Below, in pieces: positions 1 to 6,346 of a stretch of 9,559 nucleotides of DNA; the stretch's first letter is position 1; every line of letters starts with the position of its first letter. The translations under genes and the position numbers were made by a program. This stretch comes from Acetobacteraceae bacterium (GTDB lineage Bacteria > Pseudomonadota > Alphaproteobacteria > Acetobacterales > Acetobacteraceae). The notes below the pieces were generated by a model, which saw only the letters and a program-made list of their open reading frames with translations, was not told where the DNA came from and did no database searches. Location of the stretch: assembly GCA_019237355.1 (NCBI GenBank), contig JAFAHH010000743.1, forward strand, positions 1 to 9,559. Reading direction: 5' to 3'.

Positions 1-453
1 GTCGAGCGTGAGCGCACCGGGTAAGTTGGTCTGGAGGTGGTGGTAATCGGCCTCCTTGCGGCTGGCATTCACTACCAGATGGAACTGGTCTCCCGGCAGA
101 TGGGTCACGATTAGATCATCAAGGATCCCGCCCGCTTCGTTGGTGAACACCGTGTAACGTTGCCGGCCGGGCTTGAGGCCAATGATATCGCTCGGAACGA
201 GGGTCTCGAGATACGCGGCAGCCATGGGGCCTGCGAGGGTGGCCTGGCCCATATGCGAAATATCGAACAGCGCCGCTTGGCTGCGACAGTGAAGGTGCTC
301 GGCTATAATGCCGGCTTTATAGTGCAGCGGCATGGCATAGCCGGCGAAGGGGACCATGCGGGCGCCCATGCTGCGATGCAGCGCATCCAGCGGTGTCGGC
401 CTCATCTCCGGTCGCTCCGGGCTATCCGGTAAAGCGTTCTCGATCTCGGTCAC
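1..453 (-). CDS. gcvT: Aminomethyltransferase (glycine cleavage T protein), N-terminal part, cut by the left edge
   Basis: T protein of the glycine cleavage system. It transfers the methylene group from the aminomethyl-lipoyl arm of H protein to tetrahydrofolate and releases ammonia, in the cytoplasm. The 151 codons present show the family's N-terminal landmarks: TPLDALH (residues 20-26), MVPFAGYAMPLHY (33-45), EHLHCRSQAALFDISHMGQ (52-70), and NEAGGILDDLIV (105-116) with the conserved acidic pair at 112-113. NAS follows at 129-131. The rest lies beyond the edge. I chose GTG at 453 because GGAG sits 6 bases upstream. ATG at 405 (MRPTPLDALH) also has a GGAG, at 9 bases, and would start closer to the usual family N terminus, so the start is unsettled. 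A tandem glycine riboswitch lies immediately upstream, which independently supports the call. gcvH and gcvP would be expected further left. Confidence 0.95.
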   Translation of the reverse strand, partial: MTEIENALPDSPERPEMRPTPLDALHRSMGARMVPFAGYAMPLHYKAGIIAEHLHCRSQAALFDISHMGQATLAGPMAAAYLETLVPSDIIGLKPGRQRYTVFTNEAGGILDDLIVTHLPGDQFHLVVNASRKEADYHHLQTNLPGALTLD

Positions 454-474
454 GCGAAACTCCGCAACAGGTCG

Positions 475-490
475 CCTCCCATGCGGGAGG
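475..490 (-). promoter_or_regulatory. Possible expression platform hairpin of the glycine riboswitch
   Basis: On the minus strand CCTCCC-GCAT-GGGAGG forms a perfect 6-bp hairpin with a 4-base loop. It lies between the second glycine aptamer and the gcvT start. The G-rich 3' edge of the aptamer (GAGGGGGG, about 514-507) could pair with the same CCTCCC, which would give two exclusive states. The pairing is directly visible; the switching role is inferred. Confidence 0.4.
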
Positions 491-506
491 ATGGAAGCCC
501 AACCGA

Positions 507-693
507 CCCCCCTCTGTCGCGGAACCTGAGAGATTCAGGACGGCCCGAGGCGTCCCTTACTCCTTCGGTGCAGCGGATCGCTCCGCTGGCTTTCCAGAGA
601 TCCCGAACCCCCGATGCGGTCCTTTTGCCTGAGCGTTTCCGGGGGCCGGTTGCGCCTTCGGCGGCGAGCTTCTGCAAGCCCGCTCTCTCCCGC
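507..693 (-). promoter_or_regulatory. Tandem glycine riboswitch in the gcvT leader
   Basis: The minus strand between the promoter region and gcvT carries two consecutive glycine aptamers. The first (about 693-594) has GCGGGAGAGAGC, then GCCGAAGGCGCAA, then CTCAGGCAAAAGGACCGC, and closes with TCTCTGG. The second (about 590-507) has CACCGAAGGAGTAAG, then TGAATCTCTCAGGTTCCG, then GACAGAGGGG. The CCGAAGG, CTCAGG and CTCTGG/CAGAGG blocks are the family consensus, and the two-aptamer arrangement is typical upstream of gcvT. Glycine binding normally switches the glycine cleavage genes on. I see no uridine tract after the second aptamer, so control may act on translation rather than termination (inference). 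Confidence 0.95.
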
Positions 694-823
694 TTGGGGA
701 TGGAGATGGGCGGAACATGGCGCAGGGCCAGGATATGCGCAACCGCCCAATGCGGGCCATTTGTTGCTTGACATTCCTCGGTCCCAAGATGAAAGGATGC
801 CCGCCGATCTGGAGCCGAACGTT

Positions 824-1461
824 ATGCGGGCTGTTGCGATCCCAAAACGTGGGCGCCAGCTTACCCGGGCGTGGATGCGGCAAGGCCTGGCGATACGGGT
901 GTTGATCGGGATCGGCGCGCTTTGGCCAGCAACTGGGGTGGCGCAGGAAGCTTCAGTGGCTTCGGCCGTCCCGCTCTATCCCGAGTGCGGCCCAGGGCTT
1001 GCCGCCACCGGCTGCCCTCAAGCGAAGGGCGGGACGTCTGCGTCATCGCAAAGCAACCCGCTTTCGGCTAGTCATGCCCTTTATGCGCATGCCCGGCTGC
1101 CAACGCCGGAACGCGCCCCGATGATGAAGTGTGCATTGTCTGGAACCCCGGCGACGGCCTCCAAGGCCAAAGCCTCTACATCCCTCACGCGCCAAAGGAG
1201 GCACACCGGCCGTTTTATATCGGAATTCGATACGATGTGGATCCAGAAACTCACCGGCTAACGATTACCGAGCTTGCCGGGCAAGACGGCTCGCTGAGGG
1301 CGGCAAACATCATTGTGCCGCTTTTCGATACGCCTGCCGTATACTGGCCCTGTACTCCGCATCTGAAGCGGCCACCCCCGGGTCAAGCCGCTTCAGGGCA
1401 CCAATCGACGGCCCGGCCGCAAATGGCTCAGGAACATTCCGCTACCCGAAACCGGCCATAG
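824..1461 (+). pseudogene. Putative exported protein of unknown function, apparently frameshifted
   Basis: I do not recognise the family. From ATG 824 (GGAG 9 bases upstream) one frame encodes a basic stretch and then an apparent signal peptide, MRQGLAIRVLIGIGALWPATGVA, followed by QEAS and PLYPECGPGLAATGCP. That frame then degenerates and stops at 1261. A second frame is open from 1072 to a TAG at 1459-1461. It reads DDEVCIVWNPGDGLQGQSLY, then FYIGIRYDVD, then LTITELAGQDGS and PLFDTPAVYWPC, which looks like a real globular domain. Adding one base to the CCCC run at 1116-1119 joins them as PERAP-DDEVCIVW, giving about 212 residues with a secreted N terminus. The cause could be a genuine mutation or a homopolymer sequencing error. 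If the halves are unrelated, only the downstream part (about 1129-1461) may be expressed. The gene is divergent from gcvT. Confidence 0.45.
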
Positions 1462-1533
1462 CTTGCCGCCGTGAGGGCCGTCACCATACGCGCTTCGGTC
1501 GCGAGCGCGAGCGCTTCGGGCGGAACCGCGGCC

Positions 1534-1549
1534 GTCGCCTTGCGGCGAC
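1534..1549 (+). terminator. Weak hairpin between the exported-protein gene and the patatin gene
   Basis: GTCGCC-TTGC-GGCGAC is a perfect 6-bp hairpin with a 4-base loop, about 70 bases after the upstream gene. No uridine tract follows, so it is at best a poor intrinsic terminator. The rest of the gap from 1462 to 1657 shows nothing else I can name. Confidence 0.2.
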
Positions 1550-1657
1550 CTGGGGGCGGGAAGCCTAAATCGCGCCCTCAAGTAAAACTCGCGTCTAGAC
1601 TTCCCTGCTCCATACGAATGTGCCTCGATGCGATCGCGAAGCGTGGAGCGGGGCCGG

Positions 1658-4465
1658 ATGCAAAGGCGAGACGTTTGGCAGGCGCTTGCTGAGGAGTTCG
1701 AAGCTATTCGTGGCAGCCCGGTTCCGGGTAATCGGGCGGGCTACACCCAGGCGGCACTGAGCGCGATGCAATCGGCGCTTTGCCTCTCCGGCGGCGGAAT
1801 CCGCAGCGCTGCCTTTGCATTGGGGGTGCTACAAGCCCTGGCGCGGCACCGGTTTCTGGTAACCTTCGATTATCTTTCGACGGTTTCAGGCGGCGGCTTC
1901 GCCGGGGGATGGCTCTCAGCGGTAATGAAAAATGCCGGTACTGCAGAAAGCGCGCAGGACCTACTGCGGGCTGAGCCGCCCCGGAAACAGGTACGTTCGT
2001 TGCGCGATTACACGAACTACCTTACGCCTCGCACCGGCCTGCTCTCGCTCGACACCTGGGCTGGTATCGCGATCTATGCGCGCAATGTCATCCTCAACTG
2101 GCTCGTTTTTGGGCCGGCGTTCGCACTCGCCGCACTGGCGACGATTTTCTATCGCACCTTGTTGTGGCGGGTTGGCCAAGGGGCCTGGTCGGCAGCGCTG
2201 GTCTGGCTTGGCGCGTTGGTCCTGATGATCGGCACGGCGCGCGCGTGCCTGGATTTGCCAAGCCATCGCCCGCCGGCGCCAGCTCCGGCGCCCTGGCTCC
2301 TGCGGGCCTTACCCCTGAGGGTACGGGATTGGATCCTTGCGCGATTGGCGCCCGCCGAGCGGCCCGAGGCCGGCACGATCGAATACGCACCGGCCGCAGG
2401 AATCGGCACCTTCATCGGAGGAGCAGCCCTGATTTGGGCTCTGCTCACGCCAATGACACTATCCAATTGGTATGCAAAGGGTATCGGCTCCGCTTTGATG
2501 CTGCCCGCCGTGTACGCGGGAGCTCTTACCCTGGGCTATGTCTTGGCCATGGCATGGCGTCGGGAGCTTGGACTTTATGCGCGCAACGCCGATGCCTGGC
2601 TGCTAGCAACCTTAGTCTCCGCCGGGCTGATTTGGCTCGGACTCCGGCTCGGCCGTCTCGTGCCTCCGGCCGACCAGGCCGAGGCCCTGGCCGTGGTTGG
2701 ACCCCTTTGGTTGATCCTGGCACATGTTTCGCAGTCGACGCTGCATGTCGGGCTCCGGCGAAGCACAAAACTCGGCGATCTCGATCGCGAGTGGCTCGCC
2801 CGCCTCAGTGCTCTCAAGCTCCGGCCAGCCGTGCTCTGGTCGGTGTTGGCGTTCTTTTGCCTCTCGGTCTCCCGCGTTGTTTTTCAGGCGCGGGCATACT
2901 GGCCATTCTGGGCTGTCGCGCTGACGACGGTTCTAAGCGGCCCAGGAGGCGCCTGGCTGGGCAAGCAGGCGATCGCGAAGGTTGAGGCTTTGATCGCCGC
3001 GCCGACCCGCACTGACCGCTCGCTCGCCACACTCCTGCCGCTGCTTGCATTCGTGTTCGCCGTTGGCATTGCCGTACTGCTCGGCGGCGTGCTGGCATTT
3101 GTGTTGGGATGGCTGCAGATCCAAGGCGCGGCGCGGATAACAGGCACCGTACCTAGAATCCCGGCGCCTGAGGAGCAAGACCCGTTGGCGTCTTGGTATG
3201 CTGTTCTGCCGCTGCCGCTTCAGGTCACACTCGCTGTGTTATTGCTGACGCTGCTCCTCTCGGCGGCTCGGCGCATCAACGTAAACCGGTTTTCCATGCA
3301 CGGGGTCTACCGCAACCGGCTGACGCGGGCTTTTTTGGGGAGCGCGCGGGCCGAGCGGCGGCCCGAGCCTTTCACTGGTTTTGATCCAGACGACAACCCG
3401 CGGCTGACCAGCCTCGCCCGGCCGCCGCCCTGCCCGCTTTTTCACGTCATCAACACGGCGCTCAACCTGACCTATAGCGCCCGCTTGGCCTGGGCTGAAC
3501 GCAAAGCCGAATCGTTCACCATGACCGCCCTCGCCTGCGGTTCGGCCGAGCTCGCCATGCCGGATCAACCGATTAGAGATGAAGAGCCGCGCGGTGTTTA
3601 TGTGCCCACCCATACCTACGCGGGCAATGAACGCGAAACCGCGCGGCCCGGTGAGCCCACCGGTGTGACCCTGGCGACCGCACTTACTCTCTCGGGCGCG
3701 GCGGTGAGCCCAAATTGGGGGTATCACTCTTCGCCTGCGACCGCGTTCCTCATGACCTTGTTCAACGTCCGGCTTGGAGCGTGGCTGCCCAATCCAGCCG
3801 TCATCAAGACGCCGAACGAATTGCAGCGGTCTGCGCCTGTGAACTCTCTCCTGCCGTTTTTCAACGAGCTGCTGGGACGCACCACTGAACGCAGCCGGAA
3901 TATTTATCTCTCGGACGGTGGTCATTTCGATAATCTCGGGTTGTATGAGATGCTGCGGCGCCGGTGCCGGCTGATTCTGGTTATCGATGCGGGCCAGGAT
4001 CCCGAACTCAAGCTTACTGACCTGGGAAATGCGATCCGCAAGGCCTCCATCGACCTCGATGTCAAAGTTATCATGCGTCCGATGCGGCTAGCCTCGCGGA
4101 TTGCGATCGAGAAGCTAAGCCCTAATGGTCGCGCTGCGGTGCTCGGATACGCGATTGGCCGCATCCGGTATCCGGAACGGCGAGCCGGACTCTTGATCTA
4201 TCTCAAGCCAAGCTGGCTGGAGGACATTCCCGCGGATGTGCGTGCGTATGGGGCGCTGCACCCCGAATTTCCGCACGAATCGACGTCCGACCAATGGTTC
4301 ACGGAGAGCCAATTCGAAAGCTATCGCCGCCTGGGTGAGTTCCAGATGCAACAACTCCTCCAAGGGCTGCCCGAGGGCAACCTGCTTGCCATGTTTCGCC
4401 GCACTGCATATCGCTTGAAGCTGCGGAGCCGGATGCGGTACCGCGCTCATCACAAGGCGCGATGA
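1658..4465 (+). CDS. Patatin/cPLA2-like phospholipase family protein with a large multi-pass membrane insert
   Basis: Predicted lipid acyl hydrolase, probably at the cytoplasmic membrane. Numbered from ATG 1658 (935 residues), the glycine-rich oxyanion motif is SGGGIRSAAF at 44-53. The nucleophile elbow is STVSGGG at 74-80 with Ser77, so the classic GxSxG has Thr in the first position. The Asp of the Ser-Asp dyad is in LSDGGHFDN at 751-759 (Asp753). Between these blocks lie roughly nine or ten hydrophobic segments, near 143-167, 177-197, 246-266, 277-299, 313-330, 343-362, 390-408, 414-432, 456-487 and 513-535. The C-terminal part (590-935) is soluble. ATG 1658 has GGAG 9 bases upstream, while the in-frame ATG at 1628 has no clear ribosome site, so I prefer 1658. 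I infer a phospholipase or lipase role from the motifs; the substrate cannot be read. It appears to be a single-gene transcript. Confidence 0.85.
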   Translation: MQRRDVWQALAEEFEAIRGSPVPGNRAGYTQAALSAMQSALCLSGGGIRSAAFALGVLQALARHRFLVTFDYLSTVSGGGFAGGWLSAVMKNAGTAESAQDLLRAEPPRKQVRSLRDYTNYLTPRTGLLSLDTWAGIAIYARNVILNWLVFGPAFALAALATIFYRTLLWRVGQGAWSAALVWLGALVLMIGTARACLDLPSHRPPAPAPAPWLLRALPLRVRDWILARLAPAERPEAGTIEYAPAAGIGTFIGGAALIWALLTPMTLSNWYAKGIGSALMLPAVYAGALTLGYVLAMAWRRELGLYARNADAWLLATLVSAGLIWLGLRLGRLVPPADQAEALAVVGPLWLILAHVSQSTLHVGLRRSTKLGDLDREWLARLSALKLRPAVLWSVLAFFCLSVSRVVFQARAYWPFWAVALTTVLSGPGGAWLGKQAIAKVEALIAAPTRTDRSLATLLPLLAFVFAVGIAVLLGGVLAFVLGWLQIQGAARITGTVPRIPAPEEQDPLASWYAVLPLPLQVTLAVLLLTLLLSAARRINVNRFSMHGVYRNRLTRAFLGSARAERRPEPFTGFDPDDNPRLTSLARPPPCPLFHVINTALNLTYSARLAWAERKAESFTMTALACGSAELAMPDQPIRDEEPRGVYVPTHTYAGNERETARPGEPTGVTLATALTLSGAAVSPNWGYHSSPATAFLMTLFNVRLGAWLPNPAVIKTPNELQRSAPVNSLLPFFNELLGRTTERSRNIYLSDGGHFDNLGLYEMLRRRCRLILVIDAGQDPELKLTDLGNAIRKASIDLDVKVIMRPMRLASRIAIEKLSPNGRAAVLGYAIGRIRYPERRAGLLIYLKPSWLEDIPADVRAYGALHPEFPHESTSDQWFTESQFESYRRLGEFQMQQLLQGLPEGNLLAMFRRTAYRLKLRSRMRYRAHHKAR

Positions 4466-4506
4466 ACCGCATGGGCTCGCGTCGAAAGCTGCGGCTCAAG
4501 GTTGAT

Positions 4507-4525
4507 GCGGCGCACCGAGCGCCGC
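4507..4525 (+). terminator. Hairpin just downstream of the patatin-like gene
   Basis: GCGGCGC-ACCGA-GCGCCGC is a perfect 7-bp GC-rich stem with a 5-base loop, about 40 bases past the stop codon. It has no uridine tract, so a terminator role is only suggested by position. Confidence 0.3.
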
Positions 4526-4579
4526 CAGCACTTGAACATGGCGCGAGGGGCTCCTCCGCAGGCACTCGTTACCCGGACA

Positions 4580-4616
4580 CCCACGGTCGTCCCGCTCATC
4601 TGTAACGGACCGTGGG
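4580..4616. repeat. Inverted repeat, 9-bp arms
   Basis: CCCACGGTC (4580-4588) and GACCGTGGG (4608-4616) are perfect inverted arms around a 19-base spacer. It belongs to a palindrome-rich intergenic stretch. No function is evident. Confidence 0.5.
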
Positions 4617-4657
4617 GAGTCAACCCTCTTTTGGAGCTGCGGTTCCTATCGCCGGGT

Positions 4658-4672
4658 CGGGCGCAACGCCCG
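4658..4672. repeat. Short GC-rich palindrome
   Basis: CGGGCG-CAA-CGCCCG is a perfect 6-bp inverted repeat with a 3-base loop, within the same gene-free stretch after the patatin-like gene. Confidence 0.4.
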
Positions 4673-4712
4673 CCACCTGATGCGGTCAGAGTAGAGGAAG
4701 AGGCCGGCCAAT

Positions 4713-4747
4713 CTAGAGCGCTTCCATGCTGACTGGAAGCGCTCTAG
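4713..4747. repeat. Palindrome with CTAGAGCG border, 14-bp arms
   Basis: CTAGAGCGCTTCCA (4713-4726) and TGGAAGCGCTCTAG (4734-4747) are perfect inverted arms around a 7-base loop. The outer CTAGAGCG is shared with the palindrome at 4951-4990 and nearly with the one at 4852-4937. Repeats with a CTAGAGC border are common intergenic elements in alphaproteobacteria (general knowledge, not searched here). Confidence 0.75.
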
Positions 4748-4767
4748 CTTTGTTTTGCGAGCATCAT

Positions 4768-4800
4768 CGGTTCCCATCGCGCCCAGCGCGATGGGAACCG
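4768..4800. repeat. Perfect palindrome, 15-bp arms
   Basis: CGGTTCCCATCGCGC (4768-4782) and GCGCGATGGGAACCG (4786-4800) are exact inverted arms with a 3-base loop. It lies 20 bases after the previous palindrome. The arms lack the CTAGAGCG border, but their GGTTCCCA core resembles the GGTTCCCAATTCG arm at 4879-4891. Confidence 0.75.
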
Positions 4801-4812
4801 GGCCACGCGCCC

Positions 4813-4833
4813 CTGGAATTGGGGCAATTCCAG
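4813..4833. repeat. Palindrome, 9-bp arms
   Basis: CTGGAATTG-GGG-CAATTCCAG is an exact inverted repeat, 12 bases after the preceding palindrome. It is part of the same cluster. Confidence 0.6.
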
Positions 4834-4851
4834 TCAAGCGCGATCTGCTCT

Positions 4852-4937
4852 AGAGCGCGATGGCTTGAGGCGGAATCGGGTTCCCAATTCGCGAGCGAAT
4901 TGGGGTCCCGATCGTCGGAAAGCCTGAATCGCGCTCT
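4852..4937. repeat. Nested large palindrome (hairpin within hairpin)
   Basis: Outer arms AGAGCGCGAT (4852-4861) and ATCGCGCTCT (4928-4937) are exact. GGCTT (4862-4866) and AAGCC (4920-4924) continue the stem after a 3-base bulge. An inner stem pairs ATCGGG (4875-4880) with CCCGAT (4907-4912), and CCCAATTCG (4883-4891) with CGAATTGGG (4896-4904), with one mismatch and one G-T pair between them. The left end reads CTCTAGAGCGCG, linking it to the CTAGAGCG-bordered palindromes on either side. Confidence 0.65.
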
Positions 4938-4950
4938 CAAAGCCAAAATC

Positions 4951-4990
4951 CTAGAGCGGGATGACTTGACCAAAAGTCATCCCGCTCTAG
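4951..4990. repeat. Palindrome with CTAGAGCG border, 17-bp arms
   Basis: CTAGAGCGGGATGACTT (4951-4967) and AAGTCATCCCGCTCTAG (4974-4990) are exact inverted arms with a 6-base loop. It is the longest perfect arm in the cluster. It ends 12 bases from the stop codon of the small minus-strand gene at 5003-5167, so transcripts from that gene would run into it. Confidence 0.8.
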
Positions 4991-5002
4991 CCCGGCGGCA
5001 GG

Positions 5003-5167
5003 TCAGGGCGCCGGGCCTCCCCGGTTTAACAGCAGCAAGATCAGCACGATCAGCAGGAGGATGCCGAGGCCGCCGGACGGGTAGTAACCCCACCCAGTGC
5101 TGTAAGGCCAGGTGGGCAGCGCACCGATTAGCAAAATGATGAGAATGATCAGCAGCACTAGCCACAT
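5003..5167 (-). CDS. DUF3309 family small hydrophobic protein
   Basis: A 54-residue protein begins MWLVLLIILIILLIG, continues ALPTWPYSTGWGYYPSGGLG, and ends with a second hydrophobic run, ILLLIVLILLLL, then NRGGPAP. The two membrane-spanning stretches around a PTWPYS-GWGYYPSGG centre are the recognisable DUF3309 pattern. This family is widespread in proteobacteria and its function is unknown. The length matches the family. ATG at 5167 has AAAGGG 8 bases upstream on the minus strand. The product is probably an inner-membrane hairpin. The dienelactone hydrolase gene upstream on the same strand ends 150 bases away, so co-transcription is possible but unproven. Confidence 0.85.
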   Translation of the reverse strand: MWLVLLIILIILLIGALPTWPYSTGWGYYPSGGLGILLLIVLILLLLNRGGPAP

Positions 5168-5317
5168 CGATGCGGCCCTTTCGTGTCGTGTGAATCAGAC
5201 TAAGCGGATTGTAATCTAAGCCAACAAACTGCGCCCGTCACGCCCACCCGATCTGCTTAGCCCGATCGCAGTCGCGTCGGGAAGCCCCGGCGGACGCCTC
5301 CCGAGGTAGTTCCAAAA

Positions 5318-5998
5318 TCAGGACCCGAGATGCTTGACAAAAAATGCCAGACTTCGCTCCCAGGCGAGATCCGCTTCGGGCTTGCTATAGCTGGCCCGCT
5401 CATTGCAGCCGAACCCATGCTGAGCGCCGGGATAGACGTAAATCTCGGTACCCGGCTGCGCCGCACGGATTGCCTCGACATCGGACAGCGGAATAGACGC
5501 GTCTTTCTCTCCGAAATGCATTTGCACTGGGCAGCGCGGAGTTTCCGTGCGGGTCGCGGCGATCCCACCCCCGTACCAGCAAGATGCGGCCGCAAAACCC
5601 GCCATCCGGGTTGCACCCCACCATGCGACTGTACCGCCCCAGCAGAAGCCGATAATCCCGATCCGCCCGCCGCCGAGGCGTTCCGCCATCCGGGCCCAGG
5701 CTGCCCCAACATCGGCGATCACGCCCGGCTCTGGCACCCGGGCGCGCAACTCACGCCCGCGCGCGACGTCATCCGCCGTATAATTGAGCTCGATTCCCGG
5801 CTGCACACGGTCGAACAGAGCGGGCGCCGCCACGGCGTACCCCTCACCGGCAAGACGGTCACAAACATTGCGGATGTGGTGATTGATCCCGAAAATCTCC
5901 TGGATCACCACGAGCCCGCGACGGGACTGATTGCTGCCAGCCTCATAAGCGGCGAGACTATGCCCGTCGGCAGCAGTCAGCGTCGTTGTGTTTCCCAT
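5318..5998 (-). CDS. Dienelactone hydrolase family protein (carboxymethylenebutenolidase-like)
   Basis: Cytoplasmic alpha/beta hydrolase of 226 residues, the usual size for the family. The catalytic triad is visible: Cys119 in GFCWGG (117-122), Asp166 in GEKDASIP (163-170) and His194 in AQHGFGC (192-198). QEIFG (33-37) carries the glutamate that in dienelactone hydrolase helps activate the cysteine. LVVIQEIFGIN and YAVAAPALFDR are further family hallmarks. Dienelactone hydrolases open the lactone ring in chlorocatechol breakdown, but many homologues sit outside such pathways, and no aromatic degradation genes are present here. The true substrate is therefore unknown and I give no symbol. The ATG at 5998 has GAGG 5 bases upstream. 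The gene is divergent from cysD across about 350 bases. Confidence 0.92.
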   Translation of the reverse strand: MGNTTTLTAADGHSLAAYEAGSNQSRRGLVVIQEIFGINHHIRNVCDRLAGEGYAVAAPALFDRVQPGIELNYTADDVARGRELRARVPEPGVIADVGAAWARMAERLGGGRIGIIGFCWGGTVAWWGATRMAGFAAASCWYGGGIAATRTETPRCPVQMHFGEKDASIPLSDVEAIRAAQPGTEIYVYPGAQHGFGCNERASYSKPEADLAWERSLAFFVKHLGS

Positions 5999-6065
5999 GC
6001 CAGCCTCGCAATGCTGCTTGCGGCTATCTAAGGGAGGAGAGAGCTCGCCAGCAAGAGATCAATCC

Positions 6066-6087
6066 GGTGGTGCGGGTGAGCACCACC
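6066..6087. promoter_or_regulatory. 22-bp dyad, possible operator in the divergent region
   Basis: GGTGGTGC (6066-6073) and GCACCACC (6080-6087) are exact inverted half-sites separated by 6 bases. The dyad lies 68 bases upstream of the dienelactone hydrolase start. The size and position would suit a dimeric regulator acting on that gene, but no regulator gene is nearby, and an RNA hairpin is equally possible. Confidence 0.35.
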
Positions 6088-6170
6088 CAGGTTGTTGGCA
6101 GGTGGCCAGACGAAAAAAGCTCCCCTGATCGACGGAACTGGCGCTAAGTCTTTCTAAAACCCTGCGCCCG

Positions 6171-6198
6171 ATTACAAATTTCACTCGACAACTAAAAT
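6171..6198 (+). promoter_or_regulatory. Candidate promoter for cysD-cysNC
   Basis: ATTACA (6171-6176) and TAAAAT (6193-6198) are separated by 16 bases. They match the sigma70 consensus at 4 of 6 and 5 of 6 positions, in the most AT-rich part of the intergenic region. The predicted transcript would have a leader of about 140 bases before cysD. Alphaproteobacterial promoters are often less AT-rich than this consensus, so the call is tentative. Confidence 0.35.
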
Positions 6199-6263
6199 TC
6201 CACAGCCTCTTGGAGCAAAATTCGCTGATCGCCTCGCACAATCCCTACCGCCAAGCAGGATGA

Positions 6264-6333
6264 GCCCTTATGTTACGCCTTCATCCATCCGGGCCAGTAC
6301 GGCTTCTCGAGGGTCATTTAGGGCATGAAGGCG
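6264..6333 (+). ncRNA. Possible structured leader (crossed stems) just before the cysD ribosome site
   Basis: CGCCTTCAT (6276-6284) is an exact complement of ATGAAGGCG (6325-6333), which ends 2 bases before the AAGGAGG ribosome site of cysD. GCCCT (6264-6268) pairs with AGGGC (6320-6324), directly beside the second arm. The order of arms is crossed, as in an H-type pseudoknot with a long inner loop. It does not match the SAM-II or other riboswitch consensus I know. The pairing is visible; a regulatory role is inference and chance pairing is possible. The rest of 6032-6346 holds only the dyad and candidate promoter listed separately. Confidence 0.3.
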
Positions 6334-6346
6334 ATAAGGAGGCGGC

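Noticed and set aside
160..432. Plus-strand frame of 90 codons
   Set aside because: It is the antisense of gcvT, whose protein motifs are unmistakable on the minus strand.
768..796. TTGACA on the plus strand as a promoter for the exported-protein gene
   Set aside because: The -35 match is perfect, but positions 16-18 bases downstream (TGAAAG, GAAAGG, AAAGGA) do not resemble a -10 element.
614..823. 5' extension of the exported-protein frame upstream of ATG 824
   Set aside because: It runs antisense through the glycine riboswitch and has no ribosome site. ATG 824 with GGAG and the following signal peptide is a better start.
2164..2985. 273-codon plus-strand frame inside the patatin-like gene
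   Set aside because: It is an out-of-frame shadow rich in Arg, Ala and Pro, and the patatin frame is continuous through it.
3239..3925. 228-codon minus-strand frame
   Set aside because: It is antisense to the conserved C-terminal half of the patatin-like protein and shows no family motif.
4466..5002. CRISPR array
   Set aside because: The repeats are single palindromes of differing sequence and spacing, without identical direct repeats at regular intervals.
5330..6031. 233-codon plus-strand frame
   Set aside because: It is antisense to the dienelactone hydrolase, which has its full catalytic triad.
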